The position numbers and the translations under genes are program-made. The notes under the pieces were generated by a model. The model was not told where the DNA came from. It searched no databases and worked only from the letters and a program-made list of their open reading frames with translations. Positions 54,564 to 64,000 of a stretch of DNA of 64,000 bases are shown here, in pieces. This DNA comes from an uncultured Prevotella sp. (lineage in GTDB: Bacteria; Bacteroidota; Bacteroidia; Bacteroidales; Bacteroidaceae): NCBI GenBank assembly GCA_947170725.1, contig CAMVUM010000011.1, forward strand, positions 1 through 64,000, read 5' to 3'. The first letter of the stretch is position 1. The number at the start of each line of letters is the position of its first letter.

Positions 54564-55676
54564 TCAATCATCAGGGAAATCCATTCCCTCGACGTATAGT
54601 TCGGCTTTTTTCCTTGCCGGTTTTCCCGTTTCCGTCAGCGGAACAGCGGAAACGGACAGATAGTGTTTCGGTTGCCAGTAACGTGGTAACACCCTTTGAC
54701 AAATATCACGCACGACAGCAATATTTTCCGACTGTACGAGCAGCACAACCGTCTCGCCGAATTTAGCATCACGGCGCCGTGTTATCATATAAGGAAACGG
54801 CAGATGGGGACGTAACGCACGCTCCACCTCCTCTATCTGTATCTTCAATCCACCACTACAAATCACATTGTCACGACGACCAAGGATGCGGAAGCGGCGG
54901 CCATCAGGAGCAATCTCCGCACGGTCGTTGGTCTCCAAAACGGCAGCACACACCTCCGGAGCGTCTATCACGAGACAACCGTCGGCATTGGTACTGACAC
55001 TCACCATATCAAAAGGCATATACCATTCATCGGCATCAGGCCCGCTAAGCCTGCGCAGAGCTATGTGAGAAAGCGTCTCTGTCATGCCGTAGGTACTCCA
55101 AACCGCATTGGGAAATGCGCAAAGTTCTCTCGCCATAGCGTCGTCTATAGCCCCACCACCGATTATCAGATGGCGGACTTGCATAAGCCGCTCACGCTCT
55201 TCAGAAACCTGCATGGTATTGTAGACCTGCATCGGCACCATGGCTACAAGAGAAAAATGGAAATCGAAGGGTGAAGACCGAAGACAAGAAACCTGCGGCC
55301 GGACTTCATTCTCCTCAGACGAGGAGTCTATGCTGGAAAGAAAATGTGCGGGATGTGTGATATTCGTACAATCAATAACAGACAATTCATTACAATGGCG
55401 GAAAGGTCGGCCCGTCGGTTCCATACATATAAGACGAAGGCCACACGTCAGCGCCCTCACCACCATCATCTTTCCCGCAATATAGTCAAGCGGCATACAA
55501 AGCAGGGCTGTGTCGCCAGGCTTTAAGCCAAGGAACGAGCACGTGATACGAGCCGAAGCCTCCATACGGTGTTTTTCCACCCACAAAGGCTTCGGCTCTC
55601 CTGTAGAACCACTCGTATGCACAAGCACACGGTCGGAATCACTATACCATTCAGCTAAAAACTCTTCGATGTTCAT
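54564..55676 (-). CDS. menE: o-succinylbenzoate--CoA ligase
   Basis: About 370 residues of the acyl-AMP synthetase family, activating o-succinylbenzoate with CoA in menaquinone synthesis. The ATP motif is HTSGSTGEPKP (20-30), STYGMTET provides the A5 motif, and the C-terminal catalytic lysine is in TGKPARKK. It lacks much of the usual N-terminal domain, as is common in short MenE forms. The start is taken at the ATG at 55676 (MNIEEFL), which overlaps the menC stop; two earlier in-frame starts lie at 55679 and 55691. Last gene of the men operon. Confidence 0.88.
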   Translation of the reverse strand: MNIEEFLAEWYSDSDRVLVHTSGSTGEPKPLWVEKHRMEASARITCSFLGLKPGDTALLCMPLDYIAGKMMVVRALTCGLRLICMEPTGRPFRHCNELSVIDCTNITHPAHFLSSIDSSSEENEVRPQVSCLRSSPFDFHFSLVAMVPMQVYNTMQVSEERERLMQVRHLIIGGGAIDDAMARELCAFPNAVWSTYGMTETLSHIALRRLSGPDADEWYMPFDMVSVSTNADGCLVIDAPEVCAAVLETNDRAEIAPDGRRFRILGRRDNVICSGGLKIQIEEVERALRPHLPFPYMITRRRDAKFGETVVLLVQSENIAVVRDICQRVLPRYWQPKHYLSVSAVPLTETGKPARKKAELYVEGMDFPDD

Positions 55677-56707
55677 CATTCTACATACCACAGCTTCTCA
55701 CCCCTTATCTCAAGCGGCATCTGGATATTATCAGTGAATAACAGCCCTGTGCCGAGACCCTGCGGGTAAGAGATATTGCGGCCGTAGACTTTTGCCGTCA
55801 GTTGGGCAATGGCGTTCAGCCCCACGTTACTCTCGAGCGCACTTGTTATCCACGTGCCGATATCCTTACCTCGCGCAGCGGCAATCCATTCCTCCGTTCC
55901 ACGCATTCCTCCGTGCAGCGACGGCTTCAGAACGATATATGCAGGCTTTATAACATTAAGGATATGAGCTTTCATGTCCGGCTGGTTCACCCCTATAAGT
56001 TCCTCGTCGAGGGCTATCGGCAATGGAGATTCGCGGCACAGTTCGGCCATATTGCCCCACTGATGCGCTGCGATTGGCTGTTCGATTGAATGTACGGCAT
56101 ACTGGGAGAGCAACTCCAACTTATACAGAGCTTCATCAAAACGGAACGCTCCGTTGGCATCGAGTCGTATCGTCATCTCACGATGGGAGAAGCGTTCACG
56201 GATGCGGCGCAACAGTTCAAGTTCCTTGTCGAAGTCTATTGCGCCTATCTTCAGTTTGATGCAATGGAATCCCTGTTCAATCTTGGCCTCCATCCTCTGC
56301 AACATCTCATCATAACTGCCCATCCAAACAAGTCCGTTAATCGTGATACCTTCTTCTCCACGGCTGAAAGGTGTGTCAAAGAGTGCCGTAGAACCGACCT
56401 CGAAATGACGTAACGCTGTTTCCAAACCAAAAAGCATCGACGGATAAGGTCTCATCACGGCATAGTCGATAACACCTTCCTGCTCAAACTTATCACACAA
56501 CGCACGCAGTGTCCTGCCATATTCCGGAATGTCGTCACAGCTCAACGACGGTAGCGGGGCACACTCCCCCACTCCTCGCCGTCCTGGCATATCTGGTGAA
56601 GTCAGTTCCAGAAACCACGACTTGCGGGTGGTATAAATGCCGCGCGATGTTCCCGCCGGCTGCTTGAAATGGAGCACACGCTCCGTAATATCTATCTTGT
56701 ATTTCAT
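55676..56707 (-). CDS. menC: o-succinylbenzoate synthase
   Basis: A 343-residue enolase-superfamily enzyme dehydrating SHCHC to o-succinylbenzoate. The K-x-K base is Lys151/153 (IKLKIG), metal ligands are Asp183 (RLDANGAF), Glu209 (SIEQPI) and Asp234 (ALDEEL), and the second base is Lys261 (VLKPSL). The N-terminal capping domain is present. It is separated from menB by a 324-base gap filled with a large palindrome, although both genes point the same way. Confidence 0.92.
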   Translation of the reverse strand: MKYKIDITERVLHFKQPAGTSRGIYTTRKSWFLELTSPDMPGRRGVGECAPLPSLSCDDIPEYGRTLRALCDKFEQEGVIDYAVMRPYPSMLFGLETALRHFEVGSTALFDTPFSRGEEGITINGLVWMGSYDEMLQRMEAKIEQGFHCIKLKIGAIDFDKELELLRRIRERFSHREMTIRLDANGAFRFDEALYKLELLSQYAVHSIEQPIAAHQWGNMAELCRESPLPIALDEELIGVNQPDMKAHILNVIKPAYIVLKPSLHGGMRGTEEWIAAARGKDIGTWITSALESNVGLNAIAQLTAKVYGRNISYPQGLGTGLLFTDNIQMPLEIRGEKLWYVE

Positions 56708-56746
56708 GTTTTTTTAAAAGTAAAGTTATGAGGCCAAAGTGTTTTT

Positions 56747-57021
56747 TAGTGCAGAATTCAGAGTGATGAGGGTGTTTCAGTGCAGAGGTATGAGTGATGA
56801 GTGAAGAGGTATGATTACCTTTAAGTTCATTGTGAAGAGGGTGTTATTTGCTTTGTTATTTAGAATTGTTACCCACCATTAATGGCTACAAAAGGTAATC
56901 ATACCTCTTCACTCATCACTCATACCTCTGCACTGAAACACCCTCTTCACAATGAACTTAAAGGTAATCATACCTCTTCACTCATTACTCTGAATTCTGC
57001 ACTGAAACACCCTCATCACTC
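56747..57021. repeat. large compound palindromic element between menB and menC
   Basis: Perfect 48-base inverted arms lie at 56773-56820 and 56893-56940 (GTGTTTCAGTGCAGAGGTAT... to TATGATTACC). Further modules are repeated outside them: TTTAAGTTCATTGTGAAGAG is inverted at 56949, and GCAGAATTCAGAGT at both edges. The core GAGGTATGATTACC / GGTAATCATACCTC is shared with the mfd insertions and 12245-12337. It lies inside the men operon and could attenuate menC-menE expression. Confidence 0.88.
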
Positions 57022-57031
57022 TGAACTATCC

Positions 57032-57850
57032 TCACGGCATCTTGGGATATTTCTTGAAATCCGGCTTGCGTTTTTCGAGGAAAGCTCGGCCGCCCTCTTG
57101 AGCCTCATCAAGGAAATAATAAAGCATCGTGGCATCACCGGCCAGTTCCTGTATTCCTGCCTGTCCGTCAAGTTCGGCATTTAAGCCGGCCTTTATCATT
57201 CGAAGCGCCAGAGGACTACGCTCCATCATGGTCTCCGCCCACTCTACGCACTCATCTTCAAGACGTTCAAACGGCACGACCTTGTTCACCATACCCATTT
57301 CCTCTGCTTCCTTCGCACTATACTGACGACATAGGAACCAAATTTCGCGTGCCTTCTTCTGACCAACAATGCGGGCAAGATACGACGCGCCGAAACCGGC
57401 ATCGAACGAACCGACCTTTGGACCTGTCTGCCCGAAGATAGCATTGTCACTGGCAATGGTAAGATCACAGACAAGATGAAGTACATGGCCGCCGCCGATG
57501 GCATAACCGTTGACCATTGCGATAACAGGCTTCGGCAGACGACGTATCTGCATCTGAACATCGAGCACGCTGAGCCGCGGCACACCGTCACCGTCGATAT
57601 ATCCGCCACGTCCCTTAACGTTCATGTCTCCACCAGAACAGAACGCCTTGTCGCCTGCACCTGTCAACAACACAACACTTATCTCCTGCATCTCGCGACA
57701 AAGCGAGAATGCCTGAGATAATTCCCAGGTTGTTTTCGGAGTGAAGGCGTTACGATAACGCGGACGGTTGATTGTTATTTTTGCAATACCATTATATTCC
57801 TCGAACAGGATTTCCTCGAAATCCCTGATTTTTTTCCATTCTCTATTCAT
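57032..57850 (-). CDS. menB: 1,4-dihydroxy-2-naphthoyl-CoA synthase
   Basis: A 272-residue crotonase-fold enzyme closing the naphthoate ring. The oxyanion-hole segments are FCSGGD (70-75) and NGYAIGGGH (114-122), and the catalytic region is [10 protein letters not shown] with Asp150, the bicarbonate-independent or -dependent type not being judged. The N-terminal [10 protein letters not shown] is the MenB signature. It follows menD by 22 bases. Confidence 0.93.
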   Translation of the reverse strand: MNREWKKIRDFEEILFEEYNGIAKITINRPRYRNAFTPKTTWELSQAFSLCREMQEISVVLLTGAGDKAFCSGGDMNVKGRGGYIDGDGVPRLSVLDVQMQIRRLPKPVIAMVNGYAIGGGHVLHLVCDLTIASDNAIFGQTGPKVGSFDAGFGASYLARIVGQKKAREIWFLCRQYSAKEAEEMGMVNKVVPFERLEDECVEWAETMMERSPLALRMIKAGLNAELDGQAGIQELAGDATMLYYFLDEAQEGGRAFLEKRKPDFKKYPKMP

Positions 57851-57872
57851 AGTTGTTACACAATAATTATAT

Positions 57873-59576
57873 CTAAAGATTAAACGTTTCCAAATAGTCT
57901 TTTATTGCCACGGCATCCTCCTCCGCATCCGTAAACACTTCAAAAAGGAGGGGACGATGTGTTCCGCTGTAAAGAAACGTATTCATGTTGCGGGCCAGTT
58001 CATCGACATTATGCGCCGAAAGATAGCCAATGTCGTAAGCATCACAGATTCCATGAGCACTGGCATGATGCTCTGCGGCGATGTAACTGTCACGCACCGG
58101 TGAACAGTCGAGTCCAGGCAATTGGTGAAAAATGCCGCCACAGCAATTGTTGAGCAACAGAACACGTAGATTGCCGCGAAGATTCTGAATCCAAAGTGCG
58201 TTACTGTCATAAAAGAAACTGAGATCGCCAATGACACAGAATGTCATGTCATCACACCCCATTGAAAAACCTACAGCTGTGGACAACGAGCCTTCAATGC
58301 CGTTGACACCACGATTCACATATATATAATGGTCGGCATATATATTTGCCAGACGGACGGCAGAACTGTTGGCATAGTGGACATGGAAATCATAGTCCAG
58401 TTCACCAACCATATCTTCAAACATCCGGACGGCCATCATCTGAGAATAGCGCGGTTCAAAAGACTCAGCATGACGGGAAGCCGCAGACAGCGCCGCCTCC
58501 CAACGGCAACGAAACTCGCTGGCCGTGCTTGATAAAGAACAAGAAGGACAAGAAGATGACAAGATTCCTTCAGAACCGGTTGGAGTCTCTGCGAACAATG
58601 CTGCCAACCGAGTAATCACAGACACGAAATCAGCCTGTATGACTGCCGTCTGATTCATGAATGTGTCATGTATCTCACCGTCCGGACTAACCGCCCAAGT
58701 CTCAGCTCCGACTGCGGCACGCAGAAACTTCTTCAGACGTTTACTCACAACCGTACCGCCGGCATACAATATGAAATCCGGCATATAGTCCACGGACATA
58801 CCTACTCTACCGAGCACCTCATCAAATCCGACAGCACCACGACCCGGACTGAGCGGTTCCTGTAACACGACAAAACACTCTGACAATTTTCGCAGACAAT
58901 CATGAATATCACAACTGAACTCACACTGACCTACAACAATCATAGGACGCGCCGCACGCTTTAGTCTGTCACCAATCAGCCTTATCTGTTCCAAGGATAT
59001 CCCACTGTTTCCGATGTGCGCAACCGCTCTGACACGCGGCATATCAGAAACTGTAAAATCGAACAACGGTTCGCTGAGCGGAACATTTATATGCACCGGA
59101 CGCCCAACCGGACAGCGTGAGGCAAGCATAGCTTCGTTCACCAGACGTTCACAATAACGGCGGTTTTCACCATCCGCAGACTCCGGCAATGTTATGCTGC
59201 AAGCCACCAAACGGCCCAGTGCTCCAGGTTGCCTGAGCGTCTGACCGTCAAGTTGGTCAATCCACATCTGCGGTCGATCCGCAGAAATAACCACAAGCGA
59301 TACTTGTCTATAATAGGCCTCTGCTACAGCAGGAGCAAGATTAAGTAGAGCAGTGCCCGACGTGACACAAACTGCCACGGGCTTTCCCGTAGCCAATGCC
59401 ATACCAAGAGCAACAAAGCCGGCGGAACGCTCGTCAGTTACAGAGCGACACTCCATCGCGCCACACTCATTTAGCCAATGCACAATCGGAGCATTTCGTG
59501 AGCCCGGACACACCACAACTCTATCAATCCCATGCTGACTTAACAGCGATGTCAATATCTGTATGTTACAATTCAT
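57873..59576 (-). CDS. menD: SEPHCHC synthase
   Basis: About 567 residues, a thiamine-diphosphate enzyme that adds 2-oxoglutarate-derived succinic semialdehyde to isochorismate. The PYR domain begins [20 protein letters not shown] and includes [14 protein letters not shown]; the TPP motif is [14 protein letters not shown] with the following [13 protein letters not shown] and the NN of LLNNCCGG. The start is set at the ATG at 59576, seven codons inside the longest frame. Within the men operon between menF and menB. Confidence 0.93.
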   Translation of the reverse strand: MNCNIQILTSLLSQHGIDRVVVCPGSRNAPIVHWLNECGAMECRSVTDERSAGFVALGMALATGKPVAVCVTSGTALLNLAPAVAEAYYRQVSLVVISADRPQMWIDQLDGQTLRQPGALGRLVACSITLPESADGENRRYCERLVNEAMLASRCPVGRPVHINVPLSEPLFDFTVSDMPRVRAVAHIGNSGISLEQIRLIGDRLKRAARPMIVVGQCEFSCDIHDCLRKLSECFVVLQEPLSPGRGAVGFDEVLGRVGMSVDYMPDFILYAGGTVVSKRLKKFLRAAVGAETWAVSPDGEIHDTFMNQTAVIQADFVSVITRLAALFAETPTGSEGILSSSCPSCSLSSTASEFRCRWEAALSAASRHAESFEPRYSQMMAVRMFEDMVGELDYDFHVHYANSSAVRLANIYADHYIYVNRGVNGIEGSLSTAVGFSMGCDDMTFCVIGDLSFFYDSNALWIQNLRGNLRVLLLNNCCGGIFHQLPGLDCSPVRDSYIAAEHHASAHGICDAYDIGYLSAHNVDELARNMNTFLYSGTHRPLLFEVFTDAEEDAVAIKDYLETFNL

Positions 59577-59700
59577 ATCATCAGTTCCGCAAAACAAGAG
59601 AATATCAACAATTGGTTTAATATTGCGGTATCATGCAATAAGAAAAAACCATGATTACCATTTATATTAAGTCAATCATTGATTACTTAGCCATTATCCT

Positions 59701-60780
59701 TCATTCTACATTAAACAATCTCTTCATTGTCTCCATCTTAGCCTCCGTCTCGAGCCATTCCTGTCCTGCATCGCTGTCACGGAGCAATCCTCCACCGGCA
59801 TAAAGCCGGAACGTATGGTCATCAAATTGTCGCATGCAACGCAACGAAACATACAGGTGGGTCTTGTTGTCATGGTTGAGCGGCCCCATAAATCCACTGT
59901 AATAACAGCGCTCCGTGTGCTCCTGCTCAACTATGTGGCGCCATGTCTCAGCCTTAGGCAGTCCGCAGACTGCGGGTGTTGGATGAAGAATCGTTAGCAC
60001 GTCGCCAACTTTTCCTCCTTCATTCAACAAGAACGTGAAGTCACTCCGCAGATGAACAAGATTGCCGGCACGTACGGTCTTCGGTCCCTCTTCGGTTATA
60101 TCGGACGCCAAAGATTTCAGATTATCGGATATATATGTCGCGACATAACGCTGCTCCTTGATGTTCTTTGTACTCCACAATATGTCCGGAGCGACTCCGT
60201 CTGAATGTGGTGAAGGTGGGCTGTCGAAACCGAGCTGTCCGTCTTCAAGACTCATGGTTCCGGCCAAAGCAACCGTCTTCCACCGCCCGGCGTTGCCTTC
60301 CAATAATATTTCAGGCGTTGCAGCCAACCATGTTCCGCTCTGCGGAGTCTGCACAAGAACAACGAACATACGTGGATATGCCCGACAGGCACGCAAAAAC
60401 AGTTCTTCCGCCGAAATTGCTGCATCCGTCCGTATGTCGGCACTGCGTGCAAGCACAATTTTTCTGTATTCGCCAGACATGAGCCTGGCATGGCAACGGG
60501 CGAAGTCCTCCATATATATATCACGATCGGCCATGACCGTAAGACTGACATCACGACGATATCCATCAGCCACCGCCTCATATACGGGCCGACGTTCTAT
60601 CTTGTCCGGACGAATCAGAATGACCGGACAACCGTCCGACACGGCAAACGGAGCTATGACAAATCCGTTACGTCCATTGAGCGATTCCAAAGTTCCAAAC
60701 GTTTCAGGCCTACCGAAGGTTTGGGTCATTACTGTATATGTTTTCTCGTGGGGCAGTCTGTAATAAGCAAACGATGTCAT
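59701..60780 (-). CDS. menF: isochorismate synthase
   Basis: A 359-residue chorismate-binding enzyme converting chorismate to isochorismate, the entry to menaquinone. Catalytic Lys107 is in YRKIVLARS. The conserved ALAGTMS, HPTPAVCGLPK and GFMGPLN blocks and the C-terminal LYAGGGLL are all present. It is at the short end for the family, missing part of the variable N-terminus. The start overlaps the preceding thioesterase gene by four bases (ATGA). Confidence 0.92.
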   Translation of the reverse strand: MTSFAYYRLPHEKTYTVMTQTFGRPETFGTLESLNGRNGFVIAPFAVSDGCPVILIRPDKIERRPVYEAVADGYRRDVSLTVMADRDIYMEDFARCHARLMSGEYRKIVLARSADIRTDAAISAEELFLRACRAYPRMFVVLVQTPQSGTWLAATPEILLEGNAGRWKTVALAGTMSLEDGQLGFDSPPSPHSDGVAPDILWSTKNIKEQRYVATYISDNLKSLASDITEEGPKTVRAGNLVHLRSDFTFLLNEGGKVGDVLTILHPTPAVCGLPKAETWRHIVEQEHTERCYYSGFMGPLNHDNKTHLYVSLRCMRQFDDHTFRLYAGGGLLRDSDAGQEWLETEAKMETMKRLFNVE

Positions 60781-61205
60781 GCCAACACCTCCCTCGGCTT
60801 TATTGAAACAGCATAATTGGTCACGCTGACTGTAGATATTATTTCTCCCGCGGTATTTCTAACCTCAACATTCCATACATGAAATCTGCGTCCACGATGT
60901 ACTATGCGTGCCAGTGCTGTAATCGTGTCACCCTCTTTCACTGCCTTGACATGACTGCCACTTACATTCACACCAACATATTTTTCTCCGGGACACATGG
61001 CAAGCGACCCTACTCCGGCAAGAGTTTCGGCTAAAGCAAGCGTGGCTCCACCGCTAAGCACCCCAAAAGGCTGGCGAGTACGTTCGTCAACAGGCATTGT
61101 AGCCATACATGTATCAGGATCCGAAGTCGACAAGAATGTCATACCAAGCGTCTGAGACAGCGCCTGTTCCTGGCTCAGGAAGTCTACTATATTAGATATG
61201 TCCAT
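60777..61205 (-). CDS. hotdog-fold thioesterase, probable DHNA-CoA thioesterase
   Basis: A 142-residue PaaI/YdiI-like hotdog protein. The conserved helix segment is QPFGVLSGGATLALAETLAGVGS, carrying the catalytic Glu; GVNVSGSHVKAVKEG follows. In menaquinone synthesis a thioesterase of this fold (MenI) hydrolyses 1,4-dihydroxy-2-naphthoyl-CoA. Being the first gene of the men operon and coupled to menF by ATGA makes that the best assignment. The fold is certain, the substrate inferred. Confidence 0.85.
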   Translation of the reverse strand: MDISNIVDFLSQEQALSQTLGMTFLSTSDPDTCMATMPVDERTRQPFGVLSGGATLALAETLAGVGSLAMCPGEKYVGVNVSGSHVKAVKEGDTITALARIVHRGRRFHVWNVEVRNTAGEIISTVSVTNYAVSIKPREVLA

Positions 61206-61332
61206 AAGTCTAAAAAAAAAATTAAGAATTAAAGAATTGCTGCCGACATTTCATATCTTAATTGAGGAATTTCCCAAATGAAGCATGAAACGGCAACAGC
61301 ACTTTTCAATTCTTTATTCTCAATGATTCCTT

Positions 61333-62313
61333 TCATTTAAATAATGAATATTCCTTAACGTTCCAAGCCAGCACACTGGCTCCCAATATATCGCGTTCCC
61401 GATTGCTCAATTGCGAAATAATCAGGTCAACACGTCCTCGAATATTATGAAACACATGATTGTCAAATGATTCTTTGGCCGGCTCCGACAACCATCGTCC
61501 TGCCTGTGAGACTCCGCCTGCGAGAATTATAGCTTCAGGATCAAGCAACGTGGCGAAATTGGCCAGCCCAATGCCAAGCCAATAGCCTGTGCGCCGATAA
61601 ACCTCTATAGCCATTTCGTCACCCAGTTCACAACAGTCTCTGATAGTCTTGGGAGACAATCTGTCAAGATTACGCATGAGAGACGCTTTTTCACTCTCGG
61701 CCATAAGTTCACGTGCTGTACGTATGATACCAGATGATGCCACATAACTCTCCAGACATCCCAATCGTCCGCAACCACACGCCCGACCGTTATCCACAAC
61801 GCAGATATGCCCCAACTCTCCGGCAAAACCATTGGCTCCCGTATGAACATGGCCATGGGAAACGATGGTACTCCCAAGACCATATCCGATTGTCACCACA
61901 CCGAAATTTCTCAAACCATGACCGCTGCCAAACGCCTGTTCACCCAAAGCCACTGCGTGACTGTCGTTTGCTAAAGCCACTGCAAGTCCAAGCCTGTCAC
62001 GAACCATAGCTGCCAATGGAATAACTCCACGCCATGGCATATTAGGTGAGTTTTCTATACATCCCGAGAGATAATTTCCGCTCGGTGCCGATATTCCTAT
62101 AGAACGAATATGCTCTATGGAGTTGTTGTGCTCTATCAGTTTCATTATACTGTCACACAACTTAATGACATAGTCTTCGATATTGGGATAGTCTGCCGTA
62201 TCGAAACTGTCTCGTGCGAGGATATTACCACGAACGTCAACAATGGCATAGGTAGTTTCCTCAAAACTGATATCAACTCCTACAACCTGAGTTTTTTGTG
62301 CTCCCTGTATCAT
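61333..62313 (-). CDS. ROK-family protein (sugar kinase-like)
   Basis: A 326-residue ROK protein without an N-terminal DNA-binding domain, so kinase-like rather than NagC-like. Phosphate motif VVGVDISFEETTYAIVD at the N-terminus (the usual DxGGT is altered), catalytic Asp117 in ANDSHAVA, zinc/substrate motif ExGH (166-169) and C179-x-C181-x4-C186-L-E. Many ROK members phosphorylate glucose or N-acetylhexosamines. The changed first motif leaves ATP use unproven. It has its own promoter and may run on toward the men operon. Confidence 0.85.
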   Translation of the reverse strand: MIQGAQKTQVVGVDISFEETTYAIVDVRGNILARDSFDTADYPNIEDYVIKLCDSIMKLIEHNNSIEHIRSIGISAPSGNYLSGCIENSPNMPWRGVIPLAAMVRDRLGLAVALANDSHAVALGEQAFGSGHGLRNFGVVTIGYGLGSTIVSHGHVHTGANGFAGELGHICVVDNGRACGCGRLGCLESYVASSGIIRTARELMAESEKASLMRNLDRLSPKTIRDCCELGDEMAIEVYRRTGYWLGIGLANFATLLDPEAIILAGGVSQAGRWLSEPAKESFDNHVFHNIRGRVDLIISQLSNRERDILGASVLAWNVKEYSLFK

Positions 62314-62337
62314 AGTTTTTCAGCATTGATTTGATTA

Positions 62338-62345
62338 CAAATATA
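62338..62345 (-). promoter_or_regulatory. -7 promoter box of the ROK gene
   Basis: TATATTTG on the minus strand, about 25 bases before the ATG. Confidence 0.65.
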
Positions 62346-62612
62346 CGGAATATGCGTGTAAAAATGTTCTCAGAAGCGTTTTATCTTTCCGCCATTTTAC
62401 TTTTTTAACATTGTACTAAGACGATATTCCTATTTTAACCTGATACTGGTTTACTCCACATGAAGATGTCAAACTCAAAAAAAACGCTTAGGATATCCGT
62501 TTATGGGTGATAGAAGAGAAAACTAATCTGCCGGAAACATATTTTTAAAGCGAACGTTTCACATTTATATATAGTATTGTTACATTCATTCTGCAATATT
62601 TTACTCACATTG
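62346..62612. other. divergent intergenic region
   Basis: AT-rich spacer between the ROK gene and the divergent membrane-protein gene. Apart from the two promoters at its ends I see nothing. Confidence 0.5.
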
Positions 62613-62643
62613 TTGTATTACCAATAAAAATTCCGTAACTTTG
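62613..62643 (+). promoter_or_regulatory. promoter of the YczE-like gene
   Basis: TTG at 62613-62615 and TAACTTTG at 62636-62643 with a 20-base spacer. Confidence 0.7.
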
Positions 62644-62661
62644 CAGTATCAATAATGGAAT

Positions 62662-63429
62662 ATGAATTTGACTTTAACAATTGACAGAAAAGAAAAAGCG
62701 ATATCATTCCTCTGGCAGCATCTCCTGCTCCTAATTTCGTTGTATCTGATGACATTGGGAGTCGTTCTATGTGTAAAATCATCTTTGGGCAGCAGCGTCA
62801 TCTCCTCGCTGCCGTTCGTCTTTTCGTTGGCAGGCCCGATAAGCAGTGTCCCCGAATGGACAATCGGCGGGTACACGATTGCGATGAACTTTATCTTGGT
62901 TTTTTGCCAGATAGTCATCCTGCGCCGCAATTTCGACCCCATGCAGCTCTTCCAGCTTGTCATCGGATTCGTATTCGGATGGCTCATTGATCTCAACATG
63001 GCATTAACCTCCAATCTGGAGTGCACGACCCTGCCTTCGCAACTGCTCACCCAGTTTGCCGGATGCACCATCATGGGCGTCGGCATAGCCTTCGAGGTGC
63101 GGTGCGGCTCGGTTACAATGCCTGGTGAGGGGATCTCCATTACCGTCAGTCAGGTGACAAAGCGTCCTTTCGCCAAAGTGAAGATATTTGTGGATACGAC
63201 CCTCGTACTGCTTGCCGTAGCCGGTTGTTATCTCTTTTTCGGTAGCTGGCAATGGAATGTCATCGGCTTCGGAACGCTTTTCGCCATGATTTATGTCGGG
63301 CTGGTGGTGAAATTCATCGCTCCATATCTGGGTTGGTTCGACCGCCTGCTGGCCTATCGCCCGGGCTTCCGGCGCTACCTGTTCGGATTGGCCCGATTCA
63401 TATATCATCGCGGCGGAGCGAAAGAATAA
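62662..63429 (+). CDS. YczE/YyaS/YitT-like integral membrane protein
   Basis: A 255-residue protein with about five to six hydrophobic helices. The features FVFSLAGPISSVPEWTIGGYTIAMN, GFVFGWLIDLNM and MPGEGISITVSQVTKRPFAKVKIFVD fit the YczE-type family of unknown function (possibly small-molecule transporters). The start codon lies 18 bases after the -7 box, so the leader is very short. It is solitary and ends at a shared terminator. GC is higher than in the men operon. Confidence 0.8.
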   Translation: MNLTLTIDRKEKAISFLWQHLLLLISLYLMTLGVVLCVKSSLGSSVISSLPFVFSLAGPISSVPEWTIGGYTIAMNFILVFCQIVILRRNFDPMQLFQLVIGFVFGWLIDLNMALTSNLECTTLPSQLLTQFAGCTIMGVGIAFEVRCGSVTMPGEGISITVSQVTKRPFAKVKIFVDTTLVLLAVAGCYLFFGSWQWNVIGFGTLFAMIYVGLVVKFIAPYLGWFDRLLAYRPGFRRYLFGLARFIYHRGGAKE

Positions 63430-63466
63430 AAAAACAGCCGTTCATTGCAATGATGAACGGCTGTTT
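63426..63466. terminator. bidirectional terminator
   Basis: AAAAAAACAGCCGTTCAT and ATGAACGGCTGTTTT form a long stem with A and T tails, suited to both convergent genes. Confidence 0.9.
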
Positions 63467-63671
63467 TCATAATTCGGCTCTTTTTATCAAAGAGCAACGT
63501 CGGATGTAGTTTACTTCTGCTCTCTGGCAGACAGCGCCCCACACTTCTCTTTGAATAGAAACTTATAATTTCCTTTTTCAATGTCTTCTGTACAAACTTA
63601 TCGCGTATCGAAACACCATCAAAGCAGGTTATTATGAATGGTCTGTTTCCAATGACGGACTTTAGTTGAAG

Positions 63672-64000
63672 CTATTGCATCCCTCCTCCGAGTGCGTGGT
63701 AAAGCGTAATAACGCCCTGTATCTCGTCATAGCGGTCTTCCGATTCCGCCAGTTCGGCCTGCAAAAGTTTCTGCTGGGCGGTGAGCACTTCCAAATAATG
63801 GGTTCGCCCGTACTTCATCAGCAACTTGGTATTCCATACGGCGGCTTTCAGATTCAGAATTTGCTTGTGGTCTACGCCCAGCCGCTTTCGGGCCGTCTGC
63901 CAGAGGATCAGCGCATTGTTCACCTCGTTGCCGGCATCGAGCAGACTCTGGCGGAATTGCAGTAATGCCTGCTGCTGTTGTGCGCGGGCTATTTTCAGCC
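63672..64000 (-). CDS. TolC-family outer-membrane efflux protein, C-terminal part
   Basis: The 3' end of a gene that enters from the right edge; about 109 residues are visible. The sequence (KIARAQQQQALLQFRQSLLDAGNEV, then WQTARKRLGVDHKQILNLKAAVWNTKLLMKYGRTHYLEVL in pieces) is the second coiled-coil repeat of TolC/OprM-type channels that end tripartite efflux pumps. It finishes DEIQGVITLYHALGGGMQ, typical of RND-linked members. Pump partners would lie beyond the window. Confidence 0.88.
   Translation of the reverse strand, partial: LKIARAQQQQALLQFRQSLLDAGNEVNNALILWQTARKRLGVDHKQILNLKAAVWNTKLLMKYGRTHYLEVLTAQQKLLQAELAESEDRYDEIQGVITLYHALGGGMQ

Overview
The window reads as a chromosomal segment of a Prevotella-like member of the Bacteroidales. 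Almost every transcription unit is preceded by the Bacteroidetes -7 box TAnnTTTG. Shine-Dalgarno sites are scarce. The gene set is typical: an UpxY antiterminator heading a surface-polysaccharide locus, a two-part LptD-like outer-membrane protein, a stand-alone MetH reactivation domain and a full menaquinone operon. The genus is inferred from style and gene content, not from a marker gene. No rRNA, CRISPR array, prophage or transposase was seen.

Left part (1-12.3 kb): tRNA-Glu; a decayed one-component sensor gene; small heat-shock protein; an Rpn-family nuclease; ilvA-ridA; and mfd, whose reading frame carries inserted repeat elements. From 12.3 to 18.2 kb a long minus-strand operon-like run holds ftsB, a membrane protein, a DUF4369 lipoprotein, pyrC, a MetH activation protein, a phosphoesterase and plsC. 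Next come dnaX, an ADP-ribosylglycohydrolase, asnA, tRNA-Arg, pepT, a cation/proton antiporter, lptD, an HD hydrolase, a carboxyltransferase and a secreted protein (to 35.6 kb).

Middle (36.5-52.5 kb): an AT-rich minus-strand polysaccharide locus. It starts with upxY and contains a Wzx flippase, an F420-hydrogenase-beta-like protein, a pyruvyl transferase, Wzy, several glycosyltransferases, an acetyltransferase, an acyltransferase pseudogene, a cytidylyltransferase-dehydrogenase fusion, an SDR, LicD and a WecG-type transferase. Two copies of a ~440-bp non-coding repeat flank it in direct orientation.

Right part (53-64 kb): a queuosine unit (precursor transporter plus queF) with a preQ1-I-type riboswitch in its leader; the menaquinone operon (hotdog thioesterase, menF, menD, menB, menC, menE); a ROK protein; a YczE-like membrane protein; and the end of a TolC-family gene.

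The most notable observations are two repeat families. Family 1 is a palindrome with core arms AGAGGTATGATTAC / GTAATCATACCTCT. It lies between genes and also in frame inside mfd at two separate sites, once amplified as three 99-bp units, much like the protein-coding palindromic elements known from Rickettsia. Family 2 is a palindrome with GTTGCAACGGGGC arms, present four times; two of its copies form the centre of the 440-bp repeats bracketing the polysaccharide locus.
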